From Chloroflexota bacterium (lineage in GTDB: Bacteria > Chloroflexota > UBA6077 > CF-72): 44,290 bases of DNA. The stretch covers positions 1-44,290 of the forward strand of contig JAFAOS010000355.1 in assembly GCA_019247515.1 (NCBI GenBank). Reading direction: 5' to 3'. The notes under the pieces are model-generated. The model worked only from the letters and a program-made list of their open reading frames with translations, was not told where the DNA came from and did no database searches. Shown here piece after piece: positions 28,692 to 37,487 of the stretch. The position numbers and the translations under genes are program-made. Numbering within the stretch: the first letter of the stretch is position 1; every line of letters starts with the position of its first letter.

Positions 28692-29861
28692 GTGAATATC
28701 GGCGACCTCTACTCGCAGCATGACTTCTGGCTGTCGATCGGACAGCCGCTGGAGAACTGGTTGGTTGGCCTCGGCGTGCCCAACTGGCTCGTCGCGCTCA
28801 TCTACGTCGCCGTCGGCGGCGCGGCAATCCTCGGCGCGATCACCGTCTTCGTGATCATTGCCATCTGGGCCGAGCGCCGCTTCATCGCCCGCCTCCAGGA
28901 CCGCCTCGGTCCCAACCGTGTTGGCAAGTTCGGCCTGCTTCAATCGGTTGCCGACGCCGTCAAACTGCTGGGTAAGGAGATCATCCGACCCCGGCAGGCC
29001 GACCCATTTCTGCACTTCCTGGCGCCAGCCCTGATCCTCGGCGCCAGCCTGATGGTCTGGGCGGTCATTCCGTGGGGTCCGGGTCTGCACGTGACCGACC
29101 TGAACGTCGCCGTGCTGTACCTGTTGGCATTCGGTGCGATTCCAGCTCTTGGCGTGACCATCGCTGGCTGGGGCTCGACCAACAAGTACTCGTTGTTCGG
29201 CGGCATGCGCGCGGTGGTCCAGTACGTGAGCTACGAGGTGCCTGGCGCGGTAGTGCTGATCGTGCCGGTCCTGCTCGCCAGGTCGATGTCGCTCCAGGAC
29301 ATCGTTCAGGCTCAGTCAGGCCCGTTGTGGAACTGGTTCGTCTTCCAGCCGGTGTTCTTCGTGGGCCCGATTCCCATTCCGATCCCGATCATCGGCCTGA
29401 TCGCTTTCGTGTACTACCTGATCGCCGGCCTGGCGGAGACAAACCGTACCCCCTTCGACCACGTGGAGGCCGACAGCGAGCTGACCGGTGGCTTCACCAC
29501 CGAGTACAGCGGCATGCAGTTCGCGCTGTTTTTCCTGGCCGAGTACGCCAACAGCATTGCCGTTGGCCTGCTGGCCTCGACGCTGTTTCTGGGCGGCTAT
29601 CACACCGGTCTGGGCGACGCGGTCGACAACGCGATCTGGATCCTGCTGCCCGGCGTGCTGATCACCAAGGCCGCGATCATTTTCCTGATCTTCGTGTGGG
29701 TGCGCGGCACCTTGCCGCGCTTCCGCTACGATCAATTGATGCAGTTTGCGTGGAAGCGCATGCTGCCCGTCTCGATCGCCCTGGTCAGTCTGTCGGCGCT
29801 GTTCGCCAGCCTGAGCAGCCTGCTGGGCCCCATCGTCCGGCTGGCGCCGGGAGTCAGGTAG
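28692..29861 (+). CDS. nuoH: NADH-quinone oxidoreductase subunit H
   Basis: 389 residues from the GTG at 28692, eight membrane helices. Connects the peripheral and membrane arms and forms the quinone entry. Signatures: ERRFIARLQDRLGPNRVGKFGLLQSVADAVKLLGKE, then AETNRTPFDHVEADSELTGGFTTEYSGMQF, and RGTLPRFRYDQLMQFAWKRMLP. The open frame extends upstream into nuoD, but no suitable start occurs before this GTG. Followed by nuoI after 13 bases. Confidence 0.95.
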   Translation: MNIGDLYSQHDFWLSIGQPLENWLVGLGVPNWLVALIYVAVGGAAILGAITVFVIIAIWAERRFIARLQDRLGPNRVGKFGLLQSVADAVKLLGKEIIRPRQADPFLHFLAPALILGASLMVWAVIPWGPGLHVTDLNVAVLYLLAFGAIPALGVTIAGWGSTNKYSLFGGMRAVVQYVSYEVPGAVVLIVPVLLARSMSLQDIVQAQSGPLWNWFVFQPVFFVGPIPIPIPIIGLIAFVYYLIAGLAETNRTPFDHVEADSELTGGFTTEYSGMQFALFFLAEYANSIAVGLLASTLFLGGYHTGLGDAVDNAIWILLPGVLITKAAIIFLIFVWVRGTLPRFRYDQLMQFAWKRMLPVSIALVSLSALFASLSSLLGPIVRLAPGVR

Positions 29862-29874
29862 GAGCGGCGCGACT

Positions 29875-30654
29875 ATGGCATACGGCCTGGGGGTGGCCAA
29901 GGGCATGCTGACCACGATCAGCCACCTGATCAAGCCCCCCGTCACGATTCAGTACCCCGAGGAACGGCTCGACATGCCGATCTGGACGCGCGGCCGTCCT
30001 CGCCTGATCTACGAGGTCGACACTGGCGAATTGCGCTGCACGGCCTGCGGCGCCTGCGCCCTGGCATGTCCGGTCGACGTCATCAAGATCGAGCAGCACC
30101 CCAGCCCGATCAAGGGCAAGGTGCTCGATCGCTTCGACATCGACATGGCCGGCTGCATCGAGTGCGCGCTGTGCGTGGAGGCCTGCCCCTTTCGCGCGAT
30201 CACCATGGCGCCGGATTTCGAGATGGCCGCGACATACGACCGCACGACCGACCTGGTCTTCGACATGTACGACCTGCGCATTCCGGGCACGACGGAGATC
30301 GACGCGGGCATGGAGCACATTCAGGGAGTAAAGCGCGGCATGCGCGGGCAAGCCGCGCCAGCGGCGGCCGCCCCGGCGGCCCGACCCGCGCCTGCTCGTC
30401 CGGCGCCTGCGGCGGCCGCCACCACTGAGGCTGCTCCAGCCCCGGCCGCCGCGGCAGCCACCCCAAATCCGCCCGCGGCCGCCGCTCCGGCCACCGCGGC
30501 AGCCGCCCCCGACGCTGCGCCCGCCGTGCCGGCCGACTTCGATCCGCTGACCATCAGCGACGAGGACCTCAAGAAGCTGCCCGCCGCCGAGCGGGCCAGG
30601 GTCTATCGCGCCAGGCTCAAAGCCAGCGGCTGGCAGCCGCCCGCGCCACGATGA
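29875..30654 (+). CDS. nuoI: NADH-quinone oxidoreductase subunit I with a C-terminal linker and tag
   Basis: 259 residues, against about 160-180 in most bacteria. Carries two 4Fe-4S motifs: Cys55, 58, 61, 65 (CTACGACALACP) and Cys94, 97, 100, 104 (CIECALCVEACP), binding clusters N6a and N6b. The core ends near residue 157. Residues 158-220 are an Ala/Pro linker, and 222-250 repeat the charged segment found at the NuoC N-terminus. A nine-residue tail follows. NuoI would normally contact NuoG, which is absent here, so the tag may bind another electron donor or a NuoC copy. That is inference. Confidence 0.95.
   Translation: MAYGLGVAKGMLTTISHLIKPPVTIQYPEERLDMPIWTRGRPRLIYEVDTGELRCTACGACALACPVDVIKIEQHPSPIKGKVLDRFDIDMAGCIECALCVEACPFRAITMAPDFEMAATYDRTTDLVFDMYDLRIPGTTEIDAGMEHIQGVKRGMRGQAAPAAAAPAARPAPARPAPAAAATTEAAPAPAAAAATPNPPAAAAPATAAAAPDAAPAVPADFDPLTISDEDLKKLPAAERARVYRARLKASGWQPPAPR
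30538..30624 (+). other. Shared 29-residue tag, NuoI copy
   Basis: Codes residues 222-250 of NuoI: F, then [28 protein letters not shown]. Compare with 26609-26695. Three of the seven differences are conservative (Tyr/Phe, two Lys/Arg). Confidence 0.85.
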
Positions 30655-30682
30655 CGCCCACCCGAGCAAGGCGCGCCGTCGC

Positions 30683-31204
30683 GTGCTAGGCACCACTGAC
30701 CCGTTCACGACGTTCGTCTCGACGGTGGCCTTCTGGGTCACCGCCATCGCCATCATCGCCGCCGCGTACATGATGGTCTTCACCATCCGCAACCTGATCC
30801 GCTCGGCCCTGGCGCTGACCACGGTGCTCGGCGGGGTGGCGCTGATGTACGCCCTGCTGGGCGCCGACTTCCTGGCGGTGGCGCAGCTGGTGGTCTACGT
30901 CGGCGCGATCATGGTGCTGATCATCTTTGCCATTTTCATGACGCCGGGCCAGATCGACGTGCCCGGGCTGGTCGGCAGAGCCCAGCGCTTCGGCGCCCTG
31001 GCCGTCGCCCTGGTGGTCGGCATCATTTCCGTGTGGGTGGTGATCTTCACCCCGTGGCACATCCGCGACAGCCTGCTGGACATGCCCACCGCCGAATCCA
31101 TCGGCGGCCTGCTGCTGACGCGCTACGTGCTGCCCTTCGAGATCGCCTCCCTCTTGCTCACGGTGGCGCTGATCGGCGCCATCGTCATCGCCCGAGAAGA
31201 ATGA
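30683..31204 (+). CDS. nuoJ: NADH-quinone oxidoreductase subunit J
   Basis: 173 residues from GTG, five membrane helices. Family segments: LIRSALALTTVLGGVALMYALLGADFLAVAQLVVYVGAIMVLIIFAIFM, with the pi-bulge helix, and the final PFEIASLLLTVALIGAIVIAREE. Standard size. Confidence 0.94.
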   Translation: MLGTTDPFTTFVSTVAFWVTAIAIIAAAYMMVFTIRNLIRSALALTTVLGGVALMYALLGADFLAVAQLVVYVGAIMVLIIFAIFMTPGQIDVPGLVGRAQRFGALAVALVVGIISVWVVIFTPWHIRDSLLDMPTAESIGGLLLTRYVLPFEIASLLLTVALIGAIVIAREE

Positions 31205-31277
31205 GGCTCAGTCTGCACTCGAGGCGATGCGTTTGCTTTGGCACGCGTATGACCTCGAGTTTCCCACGGGGGGCGGT

Positions 31278-31607
31278 GTGGAGTTTCTAATCCCGGGCCT
31301 GCGCCACTTCCTGGTCCTCGGAAGCATCGTCTTCAGCCTCGGCATGTACGGCGTCCTCTCGCGCCGTAACGCGATCGGCATCTTGCTGTCCATCGAGTTG
31401 ATGCTCAACGGCGTCAACCTGCTCATGGTCGCGTTCGCCCGCTACATCTCGCCGAGCAACGAGCAGGAGATGGCCGGCCAGATCTTCGCCATTTTCATCA
31501 TCACGCAAGCCGCGGCGGAGGCGGCCGTCGGACTGGCCATCATCATCGCCGTGTATCGCCAGCGCCGAACGATCCAGGTCGATCAGCTCGATCTGATGAA
31601 GGGCTAA
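31278..31607 (+). CDS. nuoK: NADH-quinone oxidoreductase subunit K
   Basis: 109 residues from the GTG at 31278, close to the usual 100. A start at 31227 (ATG) would add 17 residues with no family counterpart. Three membrane helices carry the two proton-path glutamates, in GILLSIELMLNGVNLLMVAF and ITQAAAEAAVGLAI. RRNAIG near the start is the family motif. The last base overlaps nuoL. Confidence 0.93.
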   Translation: MEFLIPGLRHFLVLGSIVFSLGMYGVLSRRNAIGILLSIELMLNGVNLLMVAFARYISPSNEQEMAGQIFAIFIITQAAAEAAVGLAIIIAVYRQRRTIQVDQLDLMKG

Positions 31608-33607
31608 TGCTGATCACTCTTGCGCTGATTACCCTCGGACTGCCGCTGCTGGCGTTCCTGCTTATCGTCTTCGCCACCCACCGCAACAAGATGTTCTCGG
31701 CCACCATCGCCATCGTGGCGATGGCCATCGCCATGATCCTGGCGTTCGTCGTCTTCGCCCAGGTCATGGCCGGCCAGACCGCCAGCTTTGAGTTCAACTG
31801 GCTGCGCCTGTATCCAGGCAACACGCCCACTGTCAACGGTGTGCAGACCTGGCTGCCGATCGGCATCGCGGTCGACTCCCTGGCCGCCATCATGCTGATC
31901 GTCGTCACCGTCGTCAGCTTCCTCGTCCACGTCTACTCGCGCTCGTACATGATCGAGCACGGTCACCTGGACGGCGGTTACAGCCGCTTCTTCGCCTACT
32001 TGTCGCTGTTCACGTTCAGCATGCTCGCGGTGGTGCTCGCCGACAACATGCTGTTCTTCTTCATCGGCTGGGAGCTCGTCGGACTGTGCAGCTACCTGCT
32101 CATCGGCTTCTGGTACGAGCGGACCGAGCGCCGCGGCGTCCACCTGCTGCCGCCGTGGGTGGCGGCCAAGAAGGCCTTCCTGACGACTCGCGTCGGTGAC
32201 GTCGGCTTCCTGATCGGGCTGATCATCCTGTGGAACCGCGGCGGGACGCTGCAGCTCTCCGACCTGTTCCAGCAGGCTCAGTCGCACAGCGGCGGGTTGT
32301 GGGATCCCAGCCTGCTGGGCCAGCCCGCCCTGTTCTGGGCGTGTCTGTGCATGTTCGCGGGTGCGGTCGGCAAGAGCGGCCAGTTCCCACTGCACGTGTG
32401 GTTGCCGGACGCCATGGAAGGCCCGACCCCGGTCTCCGCGTTGATCCACGCCGCGACGATGGTCGCCGCGGGGGTGTACCTCGTGGCGCGGACGTATCCG
32501 CTGTTCCAGGCCGTGCCAACCGCGCTGACCGTCGTGGCGATCATCGGCGGGTTCACGGCGATCTTCGCCGCCAGCATGGGTCTGGCCACCAACGACATCA
32601 AGCGCGTCCTCGCGTACTCCACGGTGAGCCAGCTCGGGTACATGATGCTGGCGCTCGGCGCGGGAAGTATCGCGGCGGGCATGTTCCATCTGTTCACGCA
32701 TGCCTTCTTCAAGGCCCTGTTGTTCCTGTGCGCCGGGTCGGTCATCCATGCGGTTGGCACCAACGACCTTGCCGAGATGGGTGGTCTGCGCAAGTACATG
32801 CCGCGCACGTACTGGACGATGCTGATTGGCGCTCTGTCGCTCGTGGGCTTTCCGGCTTTCTCTGGATTCTGGTCCAAGGACGAGGTGCTCGCCGCCGACG
32901 CGTCGGCCGCCGAGTACATCCTGCTGGCCTTCGCCGTCATCACCGTGTTTCTGACGGGCTTCTATACGTTCCGTATGTTCTTCCTGACCTTCCACGGCGC
33001 CTACCGCGGCCCGGTCGCGGCCGCCGTCGAAGAAAGTCATCCGGAGCGCGTCGAGGCCGAAACCCACGAGGGTGGTTTGCACGAGTCCGACGGCTTCATG
33101 ACCATTCCGCTCATCATCCTCGCCATCCCGGCCGCGCTCGTGGGCTTCTGGGGGTCACCGCTGCTGAACTACGGTTTCCAGCGTTTTCTCGAGGGCGCCA
33201 GCTATGAAAACATCGAACCGAATTTCCTGTTGGCAACCGTCAGCTCCGTGCTGGCCATCCTGGGTATCGCAGGCGCCTGGGTCTGGTACGGCGCTCGGGC
33301 GTACGTGAGGGAGCCGTTGCTGCGCTTCGGCGCGGCGTACCGGGTGTTGAACCGCCGCTACTACATCGACGAGCTGTACATGTGGCTCATCGACAAGCTG
33401 GTCATCGGGGTGGGCCTGGCGCTGTCGATCTTCGATCGGGGTGGTCTGGATCAGGTCGGCAATGGCCTGGCCCTTGGCATCGGCGGCGCCGGAGGCGGCT
33501 TGCGCAAGATTCAGACGGGTCGAGTCCAGAACTACGGCCTGGTGCTGTTCGGCGGCATGGCGGTGATCGCGCTGGTATTTCTGCTCGTGCCACAGCTACG
33601 CCCATGA
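31607..33607 (+). CDS. nuoL: NADH-quinone oxidoreductase subunit L
   Basis: 666 residues. Distal antiporter-like proton pump with about 16 membrane helices, including the long lateral helix at the C-terminus. Signatures: FFFIGWELVGLCSYLLIGFWYER (catalytic Glu), KSGQFPLHVWLPDAMEGPTPVSALIHAATMVAAGVYL, STVSQLGYMMLALG, HAFFKALLFLCAGS, FSGFWSKDE. A polar loop (about 465-495) is His/Glu-rich. Stop overlaps nuoM ATG (ATGA). Confidence 0.97.
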   Translation: MLITLALITLGLPLLAFLLIVFATHRNKMFSATIAIVAMAIAMILAFVVFAQVMAGQTASFEFNWLRLYPGNTPTVNGVQTWLPIGIAVDSLAAIMLIVVTVVSFLVHVYSRSYMIEHGHLDGGYSRFFAYLSLFTFSMLAVVLADNMLFFFIGWELVGLCSYLLIGFWYERTERRGVHLLPPWVAAKKAFLTTRVGDVGFLIGLIILWNRGGTLQLSDLFQQAQSHSGGLWDPSLLGQPALFWACLCMFAGAVGKSGQFPLHVWLPDAMEGPTPVSALIHAATMVAAGVYLVARTYPLFQAVPTALTVVAIIGGFTAIFAASMGLATNDIKRVLAYSTVSQLGYMMLALGAGSIAAGMFHLFTHAFFKALLFLCAGSVIHAVGTNDLAEMGGLRKYMPRTYWTMLIGALSLVGFPAFSGFWSKDEVLAADASAAEYILLAFAVITVFLTGFYTFRMFFLTFHGAYRGPVAAAVEESHPERVEAETHEGGLHESDGFMTIPLIILAIPAALVGFWGSPLLNYGFQRFLEGASYENIEPNFLLATVSSVLAILGIAGAWVWYGARAYVREPLLRFGAAYRVLNRRYYIDELYMWLIDKLVIGVGLALSIFDRGGLDQVGNGLALGIGGAGGGLRKIQTGRVQNYGLVLFGGMAVIALVFLLVPQLRP

Positions 33608-35238
33608 CGCTCGATCCAACCCTGGGCAAGATCATTCTGCAGTTGGTGCTGTGGCTGCCGCTGGTCGGCGCCATCGTCGTGGCGATCGCCGGCGCGGGCC
33701 AGCCGGAGCGCCATCCCGATCCGCTCGCGGACGGTGGGCACGCGGCGCCAGCCGACGACGTATCTGCCACAGCATCGACCATGGCAGTGGCGACAGGTCA
33801 CGCCGGTGTCGGTCAGACCCTGAGCCTGCGCGCGTGGCGCATCGCGACCGGCTTCGCCCTGGTCACGTTCCTGCTGGCGGCGTGGCTGTTCATCGGCTTC
33901 GACCGCTCCAACGCCAGCCAGTACCAGTTCGTCGTCGACGTTCCCTGGCTGCCGTTCGGCAGCAACTACTGGATCGGCGTCGACGGCCTGAGCATGCCGC
34001 TGGTCGTCCTCAACGCACTGCTCAGTCTGAGCGCCATCGCCGGCTCGTGGCGCACGTCAAGCCGCACCCCGCTCTACTTCAGCCTGTTCCTGGTCCTGGA
34101 GACGGCGGTCGCCGGTGTGTTCACCTCGGTCGACCTGTTCCTGTTCTTCCTGTTCTGGGAGCTGGAGCTGATCCCGATGTTCCTGATCATCGGCATCTGG
34201 GGTGGCGCTCGACGCGAATACGCCGCGTTCAAGTTCATCCTGTTCACGGTTGGCGGTTCGGCGTTCATGCTGGTCGGCATCTTCCTGGTCTCGTTCTTCG
34301 GGCCACGGCCGATGACCTTTGGCATCCCCCAGATCGCCCAGTTCAACTTCGCGCAGTACGGCACGGGCATCGCGTCGCTGGGCGGCCTGGCGTTCATCCT
34401 GCTGTTCGTCGGGTTCGCGGTCAAGGTTCCCATCTTCCCGCTGCACACCTGGCTGCCGGACGCGCACGTCGAGGCGCCCACCGCCGGCAGCGTCATGCTC
34501 GCGGGCGTGCTGCTCAAGATGGGCGGCTATGGCCTCCTGCGACTGTGCATCACGCTTCTGCCGCAAGCCGCGCACGATTGGCAGTGGCTGTTGATCATCC
34601 TGGCGGTCGTCAACAGCATCTATGGCGCGTTCGTCGCGCTGGCGCAGACCGACCTGAAGAAGATGATCGCCAACTCGAGCATCAGCCACATGGGCTACGT
34701 GGTGCTCGGCGTCGCCGCGCTGACCCAGGTTGGCTTCAACGGCGCGCTGCTGGTGATGGTCGCGCACGGTCTGTACAGCGGACTGTTGTTCAGCATGGTG
34801 GGCCTGGTGTACGACCGCACCCATACCCGTGAAATCGGACTGATGGGCGGACTGGCCGCCCGCATGCCGTTCATCGCCACCGTGTTTTTCATCGCGGGCC
34901 TCGCGTCGCTGGGTCTACCGGGATTGGCGGGCTTCGTCGCCGAGTTCACCACGTTCATCGGCGCCTACTCGGTCGTGCCGCTGGCGACCATCCTCTGCGT
35001 GTGTACGATCGCCATCACCGCGGGCTACATCCTGTGGCGCCTGGGGTCAGTGTTCTACGGACCGCTGGTCCAGGATTGGGCAGCGCTCGGCGACGCGATC
35101 TGGCGTGAGCGCGTGGCGGTCGGCATCCTCGCCGCGGCGACCGTGCTCATCGGCGTCGTGCCGTCAGTCATCACCGATCTCTCGGCGGGCGGCGTCGCGC
35201 CCATCGCGGCAGCCGTGAGCCAGGAAGCCCAGCGCTGA
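33604..35238 (+). CDS. nuoM: NADH-quinone oxidoreductase subunit M, with a polar insertion after helix 1
   Basis: 544 residues. Antiporter-like pump: FLFFLFWELELIPMFLIIGIWGG (catalytic Glu), KVPIFPLHTWLPDAHVEAPTAGSVMLAGVLLKMGGYGL, NSSISHMGYVVLG. Between helix 1 (ends near residue 30) and helix 2 (starts near 82) is a polar segment of about 50 residues (PERHPDPLADGGHAAPADD and on), where most NuoM proteins have a few residues. Start at 33604 shares bases with the nuoL stop. Confidence 0.96.
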   Translation: MTLDPTLGKIILQLVLWLPLVGAIVVAIAGAGQPERHPDPLADGGHAAPADDVSATASTMAVATGHAGVGQTLSLRAWRIATGFALVTFLLAAWLFIGFDRSNASQYQFVVDVPWLPFGSNYWIGVDGLSMPLVVLNALLSLSAIAGSWRTSSRTPLYFSLFLVLETAVAGVFTSVDLFLFFLFWELELIPMFLIIGIWGGARREYAAFKFILFTVGGSAFMLVGIFLVSFFGPRPMTFGIPQIAQFNFAQYGTGIASLGGLAFILLFVGFAVKVPIFPLHTWLPDAHVEAPTAGSVMLAGVLLKMGGYGLLRLCITLLPQAAHDWQWLLIILAVVNSIYGAFVALAQTDLKKMIANSSISHMGYVVLGVAALTQVGFNGALLVMVAHGLYSGLLFSMVGLVYDRTHTREIGLMGGLAARMPFIATVFFIAGLASLGLPGLAGFVAEFTTFIGAYSVVPLATILCVCTIAITAGYILWRLGSVFYGPLVQDWAALGDAIWRERVAVGILAAATVLIGVVPSVITDLSAGGVAPIAAAVSQEAQR

Positions 35239-36755
35239 TGCCGACCTATCAGGGCGTCCCACTGCCGATGCTGACCCCGCAGGACCTGGTGCTGGGCCTG
35301 ACGTTGCTGTTGCCGGTGATCGTCGTCGTGCTCACCGCCGTCGTCGTCTTGCTGCTGGACCTGATCGTCACCGACTGGCTGTCGCGCCGTCCGCTGATGT
35401 GGATCTCGTGCCTGGGACTGCTGATTGCGCTGGGCGCGTGCGCCTTCCTGGACCTGGCGGGTTTCGTCGGCCAGACAGCATTCGGCGGTTTCCTGGTCGC
35501 GGATGGCTTCGCCCTGTTCTTCCAGGCCCTGTTCTGCCTGGCGGCCATTCTGGTCATCCTGTCGGCGACGACGTTTGCCGACCGGCAGGAGCTGTTCGAA
35601 GCCGAGTTCTACATCATGGTCCTGTTCAGCACCAGCGGCCTGATGCTGATGGCCTCGGGCAACGAGCTGATGACCATCTATCTCGCGCTGGAGGTGACCA
35701 GCCTGTCGCTGGCGTTTCTGGCCGCCTGGAACAAGCGCGACACCATCGCGGGACAGGGCCTCAAGAGCACCGAAGCGGGCATCAAGTTCTTCCTGCTGAG
35801 TGCGATGTCGACCGCGATGCTGCTGTACGGCATGGCCCTGCTGTACGGCGCAACCGGCGCCACGACCCTGGCCGACATCTCGCGTGTCATCACCGGCACG
35901 CCGACGCCGGCCGCGCTGCTCAGCGTGACCATGCTGGTGGCCGGCCTGGGCTTCAAGATCGCCGCCGCGCCGTTCCAGCTGTGGACGCCCGACGTCTACC
36001 AGGGCGCGGCGACGCCCGCCACGGCGTTTTTCTCGGTCGGCTCCAAGGCCGCTGGCTTCGCCGTGCTCCTGCGCATTTTCAACGGCGCCTTGCCGGGTAT
36101 CTCCGCCGAGTGGATGGTGCTGTTCGGGGTGCTCGCGTTCATCACGATGACGGTCGGCAACCTGATCGCCATCGTGCAGACCAACATCAAGCGCCTGATG
36201 GCCTATTCGAGCATCACCCACGTCGGGTACATGCTGATCGGCCTGGCCGCGGCGAACGTGGAAGGCTCGAGCGCGGTGATGTTCTACCTGGTGGCGTACA
36301 CCTTCACCAACCTGGGCGCGTTCATCGTGATCACCATCATGGCCAACTACGTGCCCGACGACGAGATCCCCGGCTACGGCGGCCTCGCGCAGCGCTCGCC
36401 GATCCTGGCCGCCGGACTGAGCGTCGCACTGCTGTCGCTGGCAGGCATTCCGCCATTTGTCGGCTTCTTTGCCAAGCTATATCTGTTCCTGGCGGCCATT
36501 CGCGCCGACAGCCTGGGACTGCAGTTGCTGGTGCTGTGGGCGGTGCTGATGTCGGCGGTGTCGCTGTACTACTACGGCCGCGTGATCCACGTCATGTGGA
36601 TGCGCGAGCCGACCGAGCCCGTCGTGGTGCGACCAGCCAGCTTCAGCCAGGGGCTGGCGCTGGGCGCGAGTCTGGTTGGCGTGCTGGCCTTCGGCATCCT
36701 GGCCGCGCCATTCCTGAACGCCGCAACAGCCGCCTCGGCCATCTTCGCCCGCTAG
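35238..36755 (+). CDS. nuoN: NADH-quinone oxidoreductase subunit N
   Basis: 505 residues, 14 membrane helices. Last gene of the operon, coupled to nuoM by TGATG. Signatures: TIYLALEVTSLSLAFLAAW (catalytic Glu), FKIAAAPFQLWTPDVYQGAATPATAFFSVGSKAAGFAVLLR, RLMAYSSITHVGYMLIGLAA, and SLAGIPPFVGFFAKLYLF. Followed by 34 bases without an obvious terminator and a convergent HAD gene. Confidence 0.96.
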   Translation: MPTYQGVPLPMLTPQDLVLGLTLLLPVIVVVLTAVVVLLLDLIVTDWLSRRPLMWISCLGLLIALGACAFLDLAGFVGQTAFGGFLVADGFALFFQALFCLAAILVILSATTFADRQELFEAEFYIMVLFSTSGLMLMASGNELMTIYLALEVTSLSLAFLAAWNKRDTIAGQGLKSTEAGIKFFLLSAMSTAMLLYGMALLYGATGATTLADISRVITGTPTPAALLSVTMLVAGLGFKIAAAPFQLWTPDVYQGAATPATAFFSVGSKAAGFAVLLRIFNGALPGISAEWMVLFGVLAFITMTVGNLIAIVQTNIKRLMAYSSITHVGYMLIGLAAANVEGSSAVMFYLVAYTFTNLGAFIVITIMANYVPDDEIPGYGGLAQRSPILAAGLSVALLSLAGIPPFVGFFAKLYLFLAAIRADSLGLQLLVLWAVLMSAVSLYYYGRVIHVMWMREPTEPVVVRPASFSQGLALGASLVGVLAFGILAAPFLNAATAASAIFAR

Positions 36756-36789
36756 CCTGGCTGGGTCCCCTCTGCGGAATACGTGTTCG

Positions 36790-37464
36790 TTAGAGCAGCG
36801 CCTCGACCTCGGCCAGGTCTGTGACGTGGGCGTGGTCGTCGCGTTCGGGACATAGCTCGTAGCGGTCGAAGTGCACCGGCACCAGGCCGGCGGCGCGAGC
36901 GCCGCGCACGTCATAGCGGACGGTGTCGCCAACGTACAGCGCCCGCTCAGGCTCGACCCCGATCGGCTCGAGCGCGTGTCGAAAGATCTCCACGGCGGGC
37001 TTGGAGACGCCCACCACACCCGAATCGATGATCGCCAGCACTGGCACGCCGACGCCTTCGCCCACCTGGCAGATTTCGCCCCGCCGCAGTTGCTCCTCCA
37101 CCGTGCCATCCGAGTTGCTGATGATGCCGAGCTTGACGCCACGCTTGCCCAGTCGCCACATGCCGTCCAGCGAGCCGCGGACGTGCTGTCGCCACACCTC
37201 GATGTTCGGCTGGGCCCAGCCTTGCCAGATGGCTTCGATCGCTTCGTTGACCCTCGACTCCGGCACACCCGCCGCCAGGGCATAGGCGGTGATGTACGCA
37301 TTCCGCTCGTCGAGCGACTCGTCCAACGCGCGAGCGCCGAAGTAGTGGGCGCGCTCCGCGCCGTCCAGGTCCAGGTGCGCCCCAAAAGGCTCGAGCGCCG
37401 GATTGACTGTTTCGAAGTGGGGCACCAGCAGCACGCCACCGACGTCAAGGATGACCGCGTCCAT
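36790..37464 (-). CDS. HAD-superfamily hydrolase
   Basis: 224 residues. HAD motifs: I is ILDVGGVLL (nucleophile Asp7, with Gly9 instead of the second Asp, as in DLGGVL-type members); II is SNS near residue 117; III is the lysine in SKPAVEIF near 155; IV is GDTVRYDVRGA near 178. An alpha-helical cap lies between motifs I and II. Probably a phosphatase or dehalogenase-like enzyme; substrate unknown. The start codon is 23 bases from that of the divergent ornithine-cyclodeaminase-like gene. Confidence 0.85.
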   Translation of the reverse strand: MDAVILDVGGVLLVPHFETVNPALEPFGAHLDLDGAERAHYFGARALDESLDERNAYITAYALAAGVPESRVNEAIEAIWQGWAQPNIEVWRQHVRGSLDGMWRLGKRGVKLGIISNSDGTVEEQLRRGEICQVGEGVGVPVLAIIDSGVVGVSKPAVEIFRHALEPIGVEPERALYVGDTVRYDVRGARAAGLVPVHFDRYELCPERDDHAHVTDLAEVEALL

Positions 37465-37471
37465 CGCTCGA

Positions 37472-37478
37472 TAGACTA
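37472..37478. promoter_or_regulatory. Bidirectional -10 box between divergent HAD and OCD-like genes
   Basis: TAGACTA reads TAGACT on plus (10 bases before the ATG at 37488) and TAGTCT on minus (8 bases before the ATG at 37464). One symmetric element appears to serve both leaderless genes. Confidence 0.5.
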
Positions 37479-37487
37479 CCTGCCAGC

